A stretch of 64,000 nucleotides of DNA from Minwuiaceae bacterium (lineage in GTDB: Bacteria; Pseudomonadota; Alphaproteobacteria; Minwuiales; Minwuiaceae). The DNA is taken from contig JANQEE010000020.1 of the NCBI GenBank assembly GCA_028278525.1, forward strand, positions 62,001 to 126,000, in the 5' to 3' direction. Below the pieces are notes generated by a model. That model had not been told where the DNA came from. It saw only the letters and a program-made list of their open reading frames with translations, and did no database searches. Below are positions 24,106-32,570 of this stretch, in pieces (positions within the stretch are counted from its first letter, which is position 1; every line of letters begins with the position of its first letter). The position numbers and the translations under genes are program-made.

Positions 24106-25419
24106 TCACGCCGGCTTGGTCTTCACCTCGTCCAGAACCCTGACCTCGCGCTGCGGGAACGGGAACTCAATGCCGTTGGCTCTCAGCGCCGTCCAGATCA
24201 TCAGCAGAAGGTCGGCGCCGACCCGGTTTTCGCCGTCGTCGATCCCGTCCATCCAGAATTCGACCAGTATGTTGATACCGGAATCGCCGAAACTTTCGAT
24301 TTCGGCGTCCGGCCGTTCGGCGATCGGCAGGTCGCCGCTGCTCAGCACCTTCGGGTGGCTCGCCACCGTCTCGCGGACGATCTCGAACAGCTTCTCCAGG
24401 TCGGTCTTATAGGCGACCTGGAAGGTCAGCGAGTAACGCTGCTTCTTGTTGTTATGCGTCCAGTTGACGAACGCCGTGGTGATGAAACGTTCGTTCGGCA
24501 CCATGATATCCTTCCCGTCGAACGTTTCCAGCGTCGCGGAGCGCATGGTCAATTCGCGTAAGGTTCCGGCGCGGCCGTCTTCCAGTTCTATGTAGTCGCC
24601 GATTGTGATGCTCCGGTCCAGCAGGATGATGATGCCGGAGATGAAGTTGGACGCGATCTGCTGTAAGCCGAAGCCAAGGCCCACGCCCAGCGCGCCGCCG
24701 AACACCGCCAGGGCCGTTAGATCGATGCCCATGACATTCATCAGCAGCAGGAAGATCAGCACGAAGATGCCGATCTCGAAAAGCTTGGCGATCACCTCCC
24801 GCGTGCCGACGTCCAGCGCGGTCTGGGAGCGGATGACCCGCTGTCCGGAGGCGCTCGACAGCCGGCCGAGCCAGAAGAGAAGGATCCCGAAGACCAGGGT
24901 GCGCAGCGCCGCGTAGAGCGTTACCCTGATATTACCGATCTCGATCGAGATGCTGTCGAGATAGGCGACGGTTTCGTCCAGCAGGCCGGCAGCATAGAGC
25001 AGCGCCACCGGGATACCGACCCAGCGGAACAGTTGGACGATCGTCGTGTTGTTGACGAACTGGTGAACCAGGCCGACGACGACGGCAATGAACGCCAGGC
25101 CCTGCGCCACCTGCACCAGCCAGGCCGCGCCGGCCAGACTTTGGGTTATCGGCGAAGCGATGCCCAGCCCGGCTGCCGCCAGGACCGGAAAAAGAAGCCC
25201 CCGCATGCGATGGACCGCAACGCGCAGATCGCGCAGCGCGCCCGATTCCGACGGCGGCTCCCGGAATATTCTGATCCGCGACTTCAGGTAGGACGCCAGC
25301 GCCAGGGCAATCAGCAGCGCGGCGACGATCATGCCGAGCTGGGCGTAAAACGCCACGCTCGTCAAATGCGCCAGGACCTGGAGTGCGATCGACTCGGCGG
25401 TCTCGGCGTGCCCTTGCAT
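24106..25419 (-). CDS. MscS-family mechanosensitive channel
   Basis: A 437-residue inner-membrane channel with five or six transmembrane segments. The pore helix is rich in Gly/Ala (FGGALGVGLGFGLQQIASNFISGIIILLDRSITIGDYIELED, described in parts), followed by the beta domain (RAGTLRELTMRSATLETFDGKDIMVPNERF) and the C-terminal domain (FEFPFPQ-like IEFPFPQREV). It releases solutes on hypo-osmotic shock. It is larger than E. coli MscS (286 aa) because of extra N-terminal membrane helices. It appears to be a single-gene transcript. Confidence 0.93.
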   Translation of the reverse strand: MQGHAETAESIALQVLAHLTSVAFYAQLGMIVAALLIALALASYLKSRIRIFREPPSESGALRDLRVAVHRMRGLLFPVLAAAGLGIASPITQSLAGAAWLVQVAQGLAFIAVVVGLVHQFVNNTTIVQLFRWVGIPVALLYAAGLLDETVAYLDSISIEIGNIRVTLYAALRTLVFGILLFWLGRLSSASGQRVIRSQTALDVGTREVIAKLFEIGIFVLIFLLLMNVMGIDLTALAVFGGALGVGLGFGLQQIASNFISGIIILLDRSITIGDYIELEDGRAGTLRELTMRSATLETFDGKDIMVPNERFITTAFVNWTHNNKKQRYSLTFQVAYKTDLEKLFEIVRETVASHPKVLSSGDLPIAERPDAEIESFGDSGINILVEFWMDGIDDGENRVGADLLLMIWTALRANGIEFPFPQREVRVLDEVKTKPA

Positions 25420-25574
25420 GGACAGATCCCTTTGCCGACAGCTACGTCATCCGGCATGTCCCGGCCGGCGCCGTCCAATGGCGCCGGATATGACCGCCGA
25501 TGGTAGCGGAACGACGCATCCCGGAAAAGGCGGCGTTGTTCGAACGCCGCCCCTCGCCATCGGCGCCGCTGCAG

Positions 25575-26807
25575 TCAGGCGGCGCGGCGCGCCTTCTGCG
25601 GCCGGGACCGCCGGCGGCGGCTTGGCTTGGTGGGCCGGGCCTGTTTCCGGTTGGTATTGGCCGGGGCCTGCCGGGTCGGCTCGCCGCGCGCGACGGTCAG
25701 CCGCCGCTTGGTCAGGGCCTCGATGCCGCTGAGGTGGGCTTGCTCTGCCGGATCGCAGAACGAGATCGCCGCCCCGTCGGCACCGGCGCGCGCCGTGCGG
25801 CCGATCCGGTGCACATAGTCTTCCGCCACGTTGGGCAGTTCGAAATTGATGACGTGTGTGACGCCATCGATATCGATCCCGCGCGCCGCGATGTCGGTCG
25901 CCACCAGCACCCGCACCTTGCCGCCGCGAAAACCCTCCAGCGCCCGCTGGCGCGCGCCCTGGGATTTGTTGCCGTGAATCGCCTCGGCGCTGATGCCGGC
26001 CTTGCCCAACTGGTCGGCGACGCGGTTGGCGCGGTGCTTGGTGCGGGTGAAGACGATCGTCCGGTCCAGCGCCGGATCGCTTAAGATCTCGGCCAGCAGG
26101 GCGCGCTTCTCGGCGGCCGGGACGAAATAGACCGATTGTTCGATCCGCTCGACCGGCGTGGCCGACGGTGTCACGGCAACGCGAACCGGGTCGGTCAGGA
26201 TGCTGCCGGCCAGACGGCTGACCGCGTTCGGCATCGTTGCCGAGAAGAACAGAGTCTGCCGTTCCGTCGGCAGGGCGGCGACGATCTTCTTCACGTCGTG
26301 GATAAAGCCCATGTCCAGCATGCGGTCCGCCTCGTCCAGGACGAAATGGCGGACGCCGTCCAGGCGCACATGCCGCTGGTTCATCAGGTCCAGCAGCCGG
26401 CCCGGCGTGGCGATCAGGATATCGACGCCGCGGCGCATCGCATCGACCTGCCGCCGCTGATTGACGCCGCCGTAAACCAGGGCCTGGCGCAGCGACAGGT
26501 GGCGGCCGTAGGTCCGCAGCGCCTCGCCGATCTGGATGGCCAGTTCCCGCGTCGGCGCCAGGATCAGCGCCCGCGCGGTGCGCGGCTCGGGCCGCCGCCG
26601 GTCGGCGGCCAGTGTCTGCAGGATCGGCAGCCCGAATGCCGCCGTCTTGCCGGTTCCGGTCTGGGCGATGCCCAAAAGGTCCTTGCCGGCCAGCAGCTTC
26701 GGAATCGCCCGTTCCTGGATCGGCGTCGGGCGGTCATACTTCTCCGCGCGCAAGGCGCGCAACAGGGGCTCATGGAGGCCGAGCCCCGAAAAATTACTCT
26801 CTGTCAC
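25575..26807 (-). CDS. DEAD-box RNA helicase (RhlE-like)
   Basis: A 410-residue helicase. All core motifs are visible: Q motif ([13 protein letters not shown]), motif I AQTGTGKT, Ia [18 protein letters not shown], motif II DEAD, motif III SAT, motif IV IVFTRTK, motif [12 protein letters not shown] and motif [12 protein letters not shown]. The C-terminal tail of about 35 residues is rich in Arg/Lys/Pro/Thr and should bind RNA, as in RhlE. It unwinds RNA during ribosome assembly or decay in the cytoplasm. Its gene is oriented like sRNA copy B, which lies about 300 bases upstream. Confidence 0.95.
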   Translation of the reverse strand: MTESNFSGLGLHEPLLRALRAEKYDRPTPIQERAIPKLLAGKDLLGIAQTGTGKTAAFGLPILQTLAADRRRPEPRTARALILAPTRELAIQIGEALRTYGRHLSLRQALVYGGVNQRRQVDAMRRGVDILIATPGRLLDLMNQRHVRLDGVRHFVLDEADRMLDMGFIHDVKKIVAALPTERQTLFFSATMPNAVSRLAGSILTDPVRVAVTPSATPVERIEQSVYFVPAAEKRALLAEILSDPALDRTIVFTRTKHRANRVADQLGKAGISAEAIHGNKSQGARQRALEGFRGGKVRVLVATDIAARGIDIDGVTHVINFELPNVAEDYVHRIGRTARAGADGAAISFCDPAEQAHLSGIEALTKRRLTVARGEPTRQAPANTNRKQARPTKPSRRRRSRPQKARRAA

Positions 26808-27102
26808 TTAAAATACTTTCTGCCGGCCACGGCCCATCGCCACCACTGGCGGCGGAATGCCGGTCCGGCCTGGTGCAACGCCCTGGGCGCGGCCGGGACG
26901 GGCAGTTTGATGAATTCGTTCTCGGGATTTGGCAAGGCCGATAAGTCGGCCGCGCTTCGCGCGATCGCGAGACAAATACGAGGCCTCTACATGGCTGGAC
27001 GGCGACCGAATGTCAATCTTTACCGCGCGAAACCGCGCCGGACTAAGTAAGGAAACCGGCACAACATACTGATTTAAAAGAACTATCGGCCCGATTTACC
27101 TC
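26808..27102. other. Intergenic region between helicase and sRNA copy B
   Basis: About 295 bases without a convincing gene. It should contain the helicase promoter and 5' leader. A 46-codon plus-strand open frame at 26910-27050 encodes a very basic peptide but has no clear ribosome-binding site or homology that I recognise. Confidence 0.4.
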
Positions 27103-27170
27103 AAAAAAGACCCCGGCGTAGGGACGCCGGGGTCAGTAGCCATTTGAGGGATTGGGCATCAAGTTGCGAT
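27103..27170 (-). ncRNA. CRP-box small RNA, copy B
   Basis: Second member of the family. The predicted RNA of about 68 nt starts at A (27170) and ends in a perfect terminator (27109-27134, GACCCCGGCG/CGCCGGGGTC) followed by six U. The region 5' of the terminator has the invariant core with CCCAAUCCCUCAAAUGGCUAC, in which UUGA and UCAA can pair so that CCCAAUCCC sits in a loop. A -10-like TACATC is in place and a TGTGA-N6-TCACA box is centred 42.5 nt upstream. The same box is about 70 bases in front of the divergent HEAT-like gene. Confidence 0.7.
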
Positions 27171-27204
27171 AACCATGATGTAGGAAGCGAAGCCGCGTTT
27201 GTCC

Positions 27205-27220
27205 TGTGACGGAGGTCACA
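27205..27220 (-). promoter_or_regulatory. CRP-type activator site of sRNA copy B
   Basis: TGTGACGGAGGTCACA matches TGTGA-N6-TCACA exactly. It is placed at the class II activator distance from the sRNA start and may also act on the HEAT-like gene that begins at 27290. A GTG codon inside the box could extend that gene, but is rejected for this reason. Confidence 0.72.
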
Positions 27221-27289
27221 GATCGGCGCGGTCTTGTCGAAAAGCGGCACCGGATTGCATTCGGTCGGGTAGCGCCCGAATATGACGCG

Positions 27290-28873
27290 ATGCGACGCGC
27301 TTCACTCTCCCCGAACATTCGCGTAGCGTTCGAGGCGCTCCCCAAACGGTCCAAGTTGCGACAGCGGCTCAAGAACGCGCTCGCCAGCGCTCCGCCTGTG
27401 GATATCGAGACGCTATTGGAACTGCATGCGCCGGCGCATGTCGCGTCCATCGCCGAAGAAATGAGGCTGGTCGTTGACGGGTTCATCTGGGACTTCTGCA
27501 AGGATGCCGATCTGCGGTCCGCGGCCGGGGCGGGCGCGGTGGTCGACAAAATATGGGCTGCCGCGCCGGACGCGGTCATGGCGCTGACCGTCGCTTGGAC
27601 GGGCTACGTTCGTGCGGCGGCAGTTGATTCCGTCACCCATGTTCAAGGCCCGTTCGCGCTCGCGCTCCTGCTGTTGCGGACTAACGACTGGGTGCCGGCG
27701 GTGCGCCAGGCCGCGCGGCAAAAGCTCGACGAGTTGATGGCCGAGCCGAACGGACTCACCGTCGACGACATCATTGCCTGCATGGACCTCTTGCTGGACC
27801 CGGCCCGCTTCGGCCGGATTGCCGGCGACGAGAGAGAAGTGCTGGACCAACTAATGCACCAGCCCGGAGTCGCTGATGCCTTACGGAGGTTTGTGGAGAC
27901 GAGTGCGCTCGACCGCGCGCACCGGTATCTGGGCCTCGGGCTCCGGCAGGGGATGTTCTTAGACCTGCTTCCCGATCTCGCCCCGACGGCCAAACACGCG
28001 CTCGTCCGGCGTATGGCGCTTCGGTCCCTGCTGGACGGGCAGTATGTCTGGAAATCGGGCGGAACGGTGCAATCGGTTGATATTCCAGCCCCCGCCGACC
28101 CTGACCGCCTCGTAGAAGCGGCGCTCGGGGATCGGTCATTGGAAGTCCAGCGCGCCGCCCTCCAATACATCGTCCAAAACAAGCGGTCGCGTCTCCATGC
28201 TGAAGCGTCCTTCCGGCATTTCTTAAGCTGCCGTAGTGCGTCGATCGTCGAGTTGTCGATGTTTGGTCTCCGATCCGTCGGTGTCGACATACTGCCCGAA
28301 TTGCGCGACCGGCTCGGGTCTCGGGAGCCCGACGAGGTCGCCGCCCGCATCCTCGGCCGCTTTGGCGAAAAGGCGGATGGCGACCTGATTTATCGGGCGC
28401 GGGAGAGGTGCGCGGCGGGCGAGGCCGTTCGGTTTCTCGCCGCGGCCGCCCGGTTGAGCAACGCGCAGGCCATAGACGACCTTCGCCGGACCGTCCTAAA
28501 CGATCCAGATCTCACCGTCGCGCGGCAGGCAGCGAAAGCGTTGCAAAAAAGCGGAAACGGATTGGAATTCAACCAGTTCCACACCGCCGTTAAGGCGCGA
28601 AACAAGGTTGTGGAGCGCGGCATGCTGAAATCCCTCGCGGCTTTTTCCGCGATCCAGCTCGCCCGGGCCATGGCGACGATGATGTATGCCGGCATCGGGA
28701 TCGACTACCGGCCGCTCTGGCGCCTCATGGCCCGCAAACGAAACCGCGGTGCATTCGCCCCGACGGACGCGGACATCGCCGCGCTTCGCAAGGATATCGG
28801 GTCGCATCGGGACCTGGCCGTCCGGCTGGAACGGGCTTTAGGCATCCAAATTCTCGATAAGCGCCCGAGATGA
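27290..28873 (+). CDS. HEAT-repeat-like hypothetical protein
   Basis: A 527-residue cytoplasmic protein without a recognisable catalytic motif. From about residue 230 it consists of short paired helices with spacing like HEAT/armadillo repeats (for example SLEVQRAALQYIVQNKRS, DEVAARILGRFGEKADGD, DLTVARQAAKALQKSGNG). Such solenoids bind proteins or nucleic acids. The ATG at 27290 is preferred; the frame is open back to 27206 but would run through the CRP site. The gene is flanked by sRNA copies B and C in the same orientation, so it sits between direct repeats. Function unknown. Confidence 0.6.
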   Translation: MRRASLSPNIRVAFEALPKRSKLRQRLKNALASAPPVDIETLLELHAPAHVASIAEEMRLVVDGFIWDFCKDADLRSAAGAGAVVDKIWAAAPDAVMALTVAWTGYVRAAAVDSVTHVQGPFALALLLLRTNDWVPAVRQAARQKLDELMAEPNGLTVDDIIACMDLLLDPARFGRIAGDEREVLDQLMHQPGVADALRRFVETSALDRAHRYLGLGLRQGMFLDLLPDLAPTAKHALVRRMALRSLLDGQYVWKSGGTVQSVDIPAPADPDRLVEAALGDRSLEVQRAALQYIVQNKRSRLHAEASFRHFLSCRSASIVELSMFGLRSVGVDILPELRDRLGSREPDEVAARILGRFGEKADGDLIYRARERCAAGEAVRFLAAAARLSNAQAIDDLRRTVLNDPDLTVARQAAKALQKSGNGLEFNQFHTAVKARNKVVERGMLKSLAAFSAIQLARAMATMMYAGIGIDYRPLWRLMARKRNRGAFAPTDADIAALRKDIGSHRDLAVRLERALGIQILDKRPR

Positions 28874-28892
28874 CGAACCGAAACCTCATCAT

Positions 28893-28962
28893 AAAAAAAA
28901 GACCCCGGCGCTTCCGCGCCGGGGTCAGTAGCCATTTGAGGGATTGGGCATCAAGTTGCGAT
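28893..28962 (-). ncRNA. CRP-box small RNA, copy C
   Basis: Third member. The predicted RNA of about 70 nt starts at A (28962) and ends in a perfect terminator (28901-28926, GACCCCGGCG/CGCCGGGGTC) with eight U. The invariant core is the same as in copies A and B, but the promoter differs slightly: -10 TATATC, one base closer, so the TGTGA-N6-TCACA site is centred exactly at -41.5. This copy is divergent from the Crp-family gene at 29124, so regulator and sRNA share a control region. Confidence 0.7.
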
Positions 28963-28995
28963 AGCCTGGATATAGGGACGAACCCCCGAATGTCC

Positions 28996-29011
28996 TGTGA
29001 TGAAAGTCACA
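28996..29011 (-). promoter_or_regulatory. CRP-type activator site of sRNA copy C
   Basis: TGTGATGAAAGTCACA matches TGTGA-N6-TCACA. It sits at -41.5 for the sRNA and about 113 bases upstream of the Crp-family ATG, so it may serve both sRNA activation and autoregulation. Confidence 0.72.
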
Positions 29012-29123
29012 GTTCGACGCTAATCCGCAAGTATTTTTAGCGGGCTCCGCTGCAACCGCCAGCCGAGGCGAAGTCTGTGCGGTCGCAGTCGGAATGCGTT
29101 AGTATCCGGCAAAATGGCGCGGC

Positions 29124-29897
29124 ATGGATCGTCCGCGACATCGTATGCGCCTGCGCAATCGCCATTCAGGGGGAATAGAATTGCAGCAGATAAGTCCAGG
29201 AACTCTACAGGGGATCACGTTGCTGGCGTCGCTGAACGAAGCGGATTTGCGGAGCCTGGAAGGGCGCTGCACGTGGCGGCGCTTTAAATCCGGGGAGCAG
29301 GTGCTCGACCGTAACAGCGACAGCCGCGACGTCTTCTTCGTCGCGGAAGGCCGTTGTCAGATCGTCAACTTCTCGCTGTCGGGGCGGGAGATCGCTTACG
29401 CCTCGGTCACCGCCGGGGATTATTTTGGCGAGTTGGCCGCGATCGACGGGGAGCCGCGCTCGGCCAGCGTTGTGTCGGCGGACAAGACGTTGCTTGCCGC
29501 AATGACGCCGGACGTGTTCACGGAGGTGCTGTCCCGGCACCCGGAGATCGCGCTGACCGTGATGCGCGGCTTGGCGCGGATCGTGCGGATCTGCGACGAC
29601 CGGATCATGGATCTCTCGACACTCGGCGCCGTGCAGCGCGTCTATGTGGAACTGCTGCGCCTGAGCAAGCCCGACCCGGTAACGCCAGGGTCGTGGCTGA
29701 TCTATCCGATGCCGACCCAGAATCAGATCGCCAGCCACGCCAGCACGACGCGCGAGACCGTGGCGCGGGTGATCAGCCAGTTGGCGCAGGACGGCCTGAT
29801 CGCACGCAAGGGCAAGAGCCTTTACATCCGGGAGCGCGAACGCCTGGAGTCCCTGGCCGAACGCCTCTCGCCTGGCAATCCCCAGGCGGTGGGGTAG
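29124..29897 (+). CDS. Crp/Fnr-family transcriptional regulator with CRP-type recognition helix
   Basis: A regulator of up to 257 residues. The cyclic-nucleotide-binding jelly roll (about 30-140) has the phosphate-binding cassette YFGELAAIDGEPRSASVV, which suggests a cNMP ligand. A dimer helix follows, then a winged helix (about 190-240) with TQNQIASHASTTRETVARVISQL. Its recognition helix carries RETVxR as in E. coli CRP (RETVGR), which reads TGTGA. No N-terminal cysteines for an iron-sulfur cluster are seen, so it is not Fnr. ATG 29124 is used, but TTG 29181 has a better ribosome-binding site (AGGGGGA) and fits the family start. It is the likely activator of sRNA copies A-C. Confidence 0.88.
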   Translation: MDRPRHRMRLRNRHSGGIELQQISPGTLQGITLLASLNEADLRSLEGRCTWRRFKSGEQVLDRNSDSRDVFFVAEGRCQIVNFSLSGREIAYASVTAGDYFGELAAIDGEPRSASVVSADKTLLAAMTPDVFTEVLSRHPEIALTVMRGLARIVRICDDRIMDLSTLGAVQRVYVELLRLSKPDPVTPGSWLIYPMPTQNQIASHASTTRETVARVISQLAQDGLIARKGKSLYIRERERLESLAERLSPGNPQAVG

Positions 29898-29952
29898 GGC
29901 GGGTTGACCAAGTTGCTCAGGCCCAGCAATCCCGAACCCCCTTGGTAGGACC

Positions 29953-30792
29953 ATGAGCCTGAGTCGGATCGAACAGCAGCAATACGCCGAAGACGGCTTC
30001 CTGGTCATCCGCGACTTCGTTCCGGAAGCAGACTGCGACCGGCTGATCGCCCGCGCCGCCGAGTTGGTCGGCGCCTTCGACCCGCCCAACGATGTCACCG
30101 TGTTCTCGACGAAAGAGGAGAACCGACCACGTGACGAGTACTTCTTAGACTCCGGCGACAAGATCCGCTTCTTCTACGAGGAGGACGCCTTCGACGGGGA
30201 TGGCCGACTGACAGTGCCGACGGAGCGGGCGATCAACAAGATCGGCCACGCCATGCACGATCTGGACTCGGTCTTCTCCGCCTTCTCGCGTACGCCAGCG
30301 CTCACCACGCTCGCCGCCGACCTAGGCCTCGCCGATCCGCAGCTGCTGCAGAGCATGTACATCTACAAGCAGCCCGGCATCGGCGGCGAGGTGACCTGCC
30401 ACCAGGACGCCACCTTCCTCAGGACCGAGCCGGTAAGCGTGGTCGGCTTCTGGTTCGCGCTTGAGGACGCGACGCTTTCGAACGGGTGCCTGCAGGCGAT
30501 CCCCGGCGGCCACCGCGCGGGGCTGAAGTCCCGCTTCGTCCGCACGCCCGACGACAGCACGGAGTTCGAGATTCTGGACGAGACACCGTGGCCGACCGAG
30601 CGGCTGATCCCTCTCCAGGTGCCGAAGGGCACGCTCGTGGTGCTGCACGGGCTGCTACCGCATTACAGCGGCCCGAACCGGTCGCCGCGCTCGCGCCAGG
30701 CCTACAGCCTGCATGTGATCGACGGCGGCACGGCCTATGCGGCGGACAACTGGCTCCGCCGAGCGGCCGACATGCCGCTCAGGGGTTTCTAG
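29953..30792 (+). CDS. Phytanoyl-CoA dioxygenase (PhyH/PHYHD1-like)
   Basis: A 279-residue Fe(II)/2-oxoglutarate dioxygenase. Metal ligands H150 and D152 occur in VTCHQDATF, the distal H237 in LLPHYSGPNRS, and R243 should bind 2-oxoglutarate. The sequence around YIYKQPGIGGEV and GFWFALEDATLSNGCL resembles the PHYHD1 branch. The N-terminus YAEDGFLVIRDFV is typical. It lies 55 bases after the Crp-family gene on the same strand and overlaps the modC stop region by 14 bases at its 3' end (convergent). Substrate unknown. Confidence 0.88.
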   Translation: MSLSRIEQQQYAEDGFLVIRDFVPEADCDRLIARAAELVGAFDPPNDVTVFSTKEENRPRDEYFLDSGDKIRFFYEEDAFDGDGRLTVPTERAINKIGHAMHDLDSVFSAFSRTPALTTLAADLGLADPQLLQSMYIYKQPGIGGEVTCHQDATFLRTEPVSVVGFWFALEDATLSNGCLQAIPGGHRAGLKSRFVRTPDDSTEFEILDETPWPTERLIPLQVPKGTLVVLHGLLPHYSGPNRSPRSRQAYSLHVIDGGTAYAADNWLRRAADMPLRGF

Positions 30793-31870
30793 GGAGCCGG
30801 CCGCGTTCGCCGACGCTGTGGCGGTCGATCGCCACCGCCTTGACCAGGGCGAAGACCTGCATGCCGGGCGCCAGGCCCAGTTCGTCGACCGAGCGCCGCG
30901 TCACCCGCGCCCAGAGCGGGCAACCGATGTCGAGCAGAATGTCGGCCTGCGGCCCGCCGTCGGAGGCAATCTCGCGCACCGTGCCGCGATAGCGGTTCAG
31001 CACGCTGATGTCGGTTGGCTCGCTAAGCGATATTGAGACATCGCGCGCCCGCACCCGCACTCGCAATTCGGCGCCGGCGGCGAGGTCCAGCTGCGCCACG
31101 GTCAGGTCGCCGCCCGGCACCGTCAGCCGGGTCAGCCGATAGGTGTCGTCGTGGCCGGCGACCGTCGCCGGCAGCACCGAGCCAGCCTCGGCCCGGCCGG
31201 TCAACGGCCTGAGGTCCAGCCGGCTCATCACGTCCTCGACCGCGCCATGCGCGACCGACTGGCCGGCTTCCATTAGCACGACGCTGTCGGCGAGGCGCAC
31301 GATCTCCTCCATGGCATGGCTGACATAGACGACGGAGAGGCCGAGCTCATCGCGCAACCGCTCTATGAACGGCAGGATCTCAGCCTTGCGCGCCGCGTCC
31401 AGGTTGGCCAGCGGCTCGTCCATCAGGATCAGCTTCGGCGATGCCAGCAGCGCACGGCCGATCGCTACCCGCTGTTTCTCGCCGCCGGACAGTCGATGCG
31501 GCCGCCGGTCGAGCAGGGCGCCGATGTCGAGCAACTGCACAACATCGTCGAAACCGACGCCGGACGCGCCGCGCTTCATGCCGTATCGAAGGTTGCCGGC
31601 CACGCTCATATGCGGGAACAACCGGTCTTCCTGAAAGACGTAGCCGAGACCGCGCCGTTCCGGCGGCAGGTCGACACCGTCGCCGTAGAGCACGTCGCCG
31701 TTCAGGCTGACGCGGCCGGCGTCCGGACGGGCGAGGCCGGCGATCATGTCGATCACCGTCGTCTTGCCGGCGCCGGAACGGCCGAACAGGGCGGTGATGC
31801 CGGGTGGAGCGGTGAATACGACGTTCAGGTCGAAACCCGGCAGGCTGCGCGTGAGCGAAACGTCCAGCAT
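30779..31870 (-). CDS. modC: Molybdate ABC transporter ATP-binding protein
   Basis: A 363-residue ATPase. Walker A GRSGAGKTT, the Q loop in YVFQEDRLFPHMSV, signature LSGGEKQRVAIGRALL, Walker B LILMDEPLANLD and the switch histidine in VSHAMEE are all present. The C-terminal part (about 290-350) is a TOBE/Mop-type molybdate-binding domain. It powers molybdate import with ModB and ModA. It is the last gene of the minus-strand run metC-znuA-hisI-modABC, and its 3' end overlaps the convergent PhyH gene by 14 bases. Confidence 0.95.
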   Translation of the reverse strand: MLDVSLTRSLPGFDLNVVFTAPPGITALFGRSGAGKTTVIDMIAGLARPDAGRVSLNGDVLYGDGVDLPPERRGLGYVFQEDRLFPHMSVAGNLRYGMKRGASGVGFDDVVQLLDIGALLDRRPHRLSGGEKQRVAIGRALLASPKLILMDEPLANLDAARKAEILPFIERLRDELGLSVVYVSHAMEEIVRLADSVVLMEAGQSVAHGAVEDVMSRLDLRPLTGRAEAGSVLPATVAGHDDTYRLTRLTVPGGDLTVAQLDLAAGAELRVRVRARDVSISLSEPTDISVLNRYRGTVREIASDGGPQADILLDIGCPLWARVTRRSVDELGLAPGMQVFALVKAVAIDRHSVGERGRLPRNP

Positions 31871-31874
31871 GTTC

Positions 31875-32570
31875 CTAAGCCCCTAGCCGCCGGCGGACGC
31901 GGCGCGACAGGAGCTCCGACACGGCCAGGGCGACGAGCGCCAGAACCACCGAGATGACGGTGAGCCGTGCCGCGGCCGCCTCGCCACCGGGCGCCTGCAA
32001 TACCGAATAGATCGCGACCGGCAGCGTGCGGGTCTCGCCAGGGATGTTGGAGACGAACGTAATCGTCGCGCCGAACTCGCCGAGGCAGCGAGCGAAGGCC
32101 AATACGATACCGGACAGGATGCCGGGTAGGGCAAGCGGCAGGGTGACAGTGACAAAGACACGGCTACGGCCGGCGCCGAGAGTGCGCGCGGCCGTCTCCA
32201 GCCGCCGGTCGACGGCCTCGATGCCGAGACGGATCGCGCGTACCATCAGCGGGAAGGCCATCACCGCCGCCGCGACGGCGGCGCCGCGCCAAGTGAAGAT
32301 CAAAGTAATGTCGAAACTGTCATGCAGCCACGCGCCGACTGGGCCGCGCCGGCCAAGCGTCACCAACAACAAATAGCCGACCACCACCGGCGGCACGACC
32401 AACGGCAAATGGACGAGGCCGTCCAGTAGGAGCTTGCCGGGAAAGTCGCGCCGCGCCAGCAGCCATGCGACCGCGATGCCGAACGGCAGGCTGACCAGGA
32501 CTGCCCAGAACGAGACCTTCAGCGACAGGCCCAGCGCCTCCAGTTCCAGCGGGCTCAGGCCGATACTCAT
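31875..32570 (-). CDS. modB: Molybdate ABC transporter permease
   Basis: A 231-residue inner-membrane permease with five or six transmembrane helices (LEALGLSLKVSFWAVLVSLPFGIAVAWLLARRDFPGK at the start). The EAA loop motif that contacts ModC is seen as ETAARTLGAGRSRVFVTVTLPLALPGILSG. Its start overlaps the modA stop (four bases) and its stop is four bases before modC, so the three are one translational unit. Confidence 0.95.
   Translation of the reverse strand: MSIGLSPLELEALGLSLKVSFWAVLVSLPFGIAVAWLLARRDFPGKLLLDGLVHLPLVVPPVVVGYLLLVTLGRRGPVGAWLHDSFDITLIFTWRGAAVAAAVMAFPLMVRAIRLGIEAVDRRLETAARTLGAGRSRVFVTVTLPLALPGILSGIVLAFARCLGEFGATITFVSNIPGETRTLPVAIYSVLQAPGGEAAAARLTVISVVLALVALAVSELLSRRVRRRLGA

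Noticed and set aside
26910..27050. 46-codon basic open frame (MNSFSGFGKADKS...)
   Set aside because: It lies in the helicase leader region, has no clear ribosome-binding site, and its basic composition is expected from GC-rich noncoding DNA.
27206..27289. GTG start of the HEAT-like gene at 27206
   Set aside because: The codon is inside the CRP-type box of sRNA copy B, so translation from there is unlikely if the box is functional.
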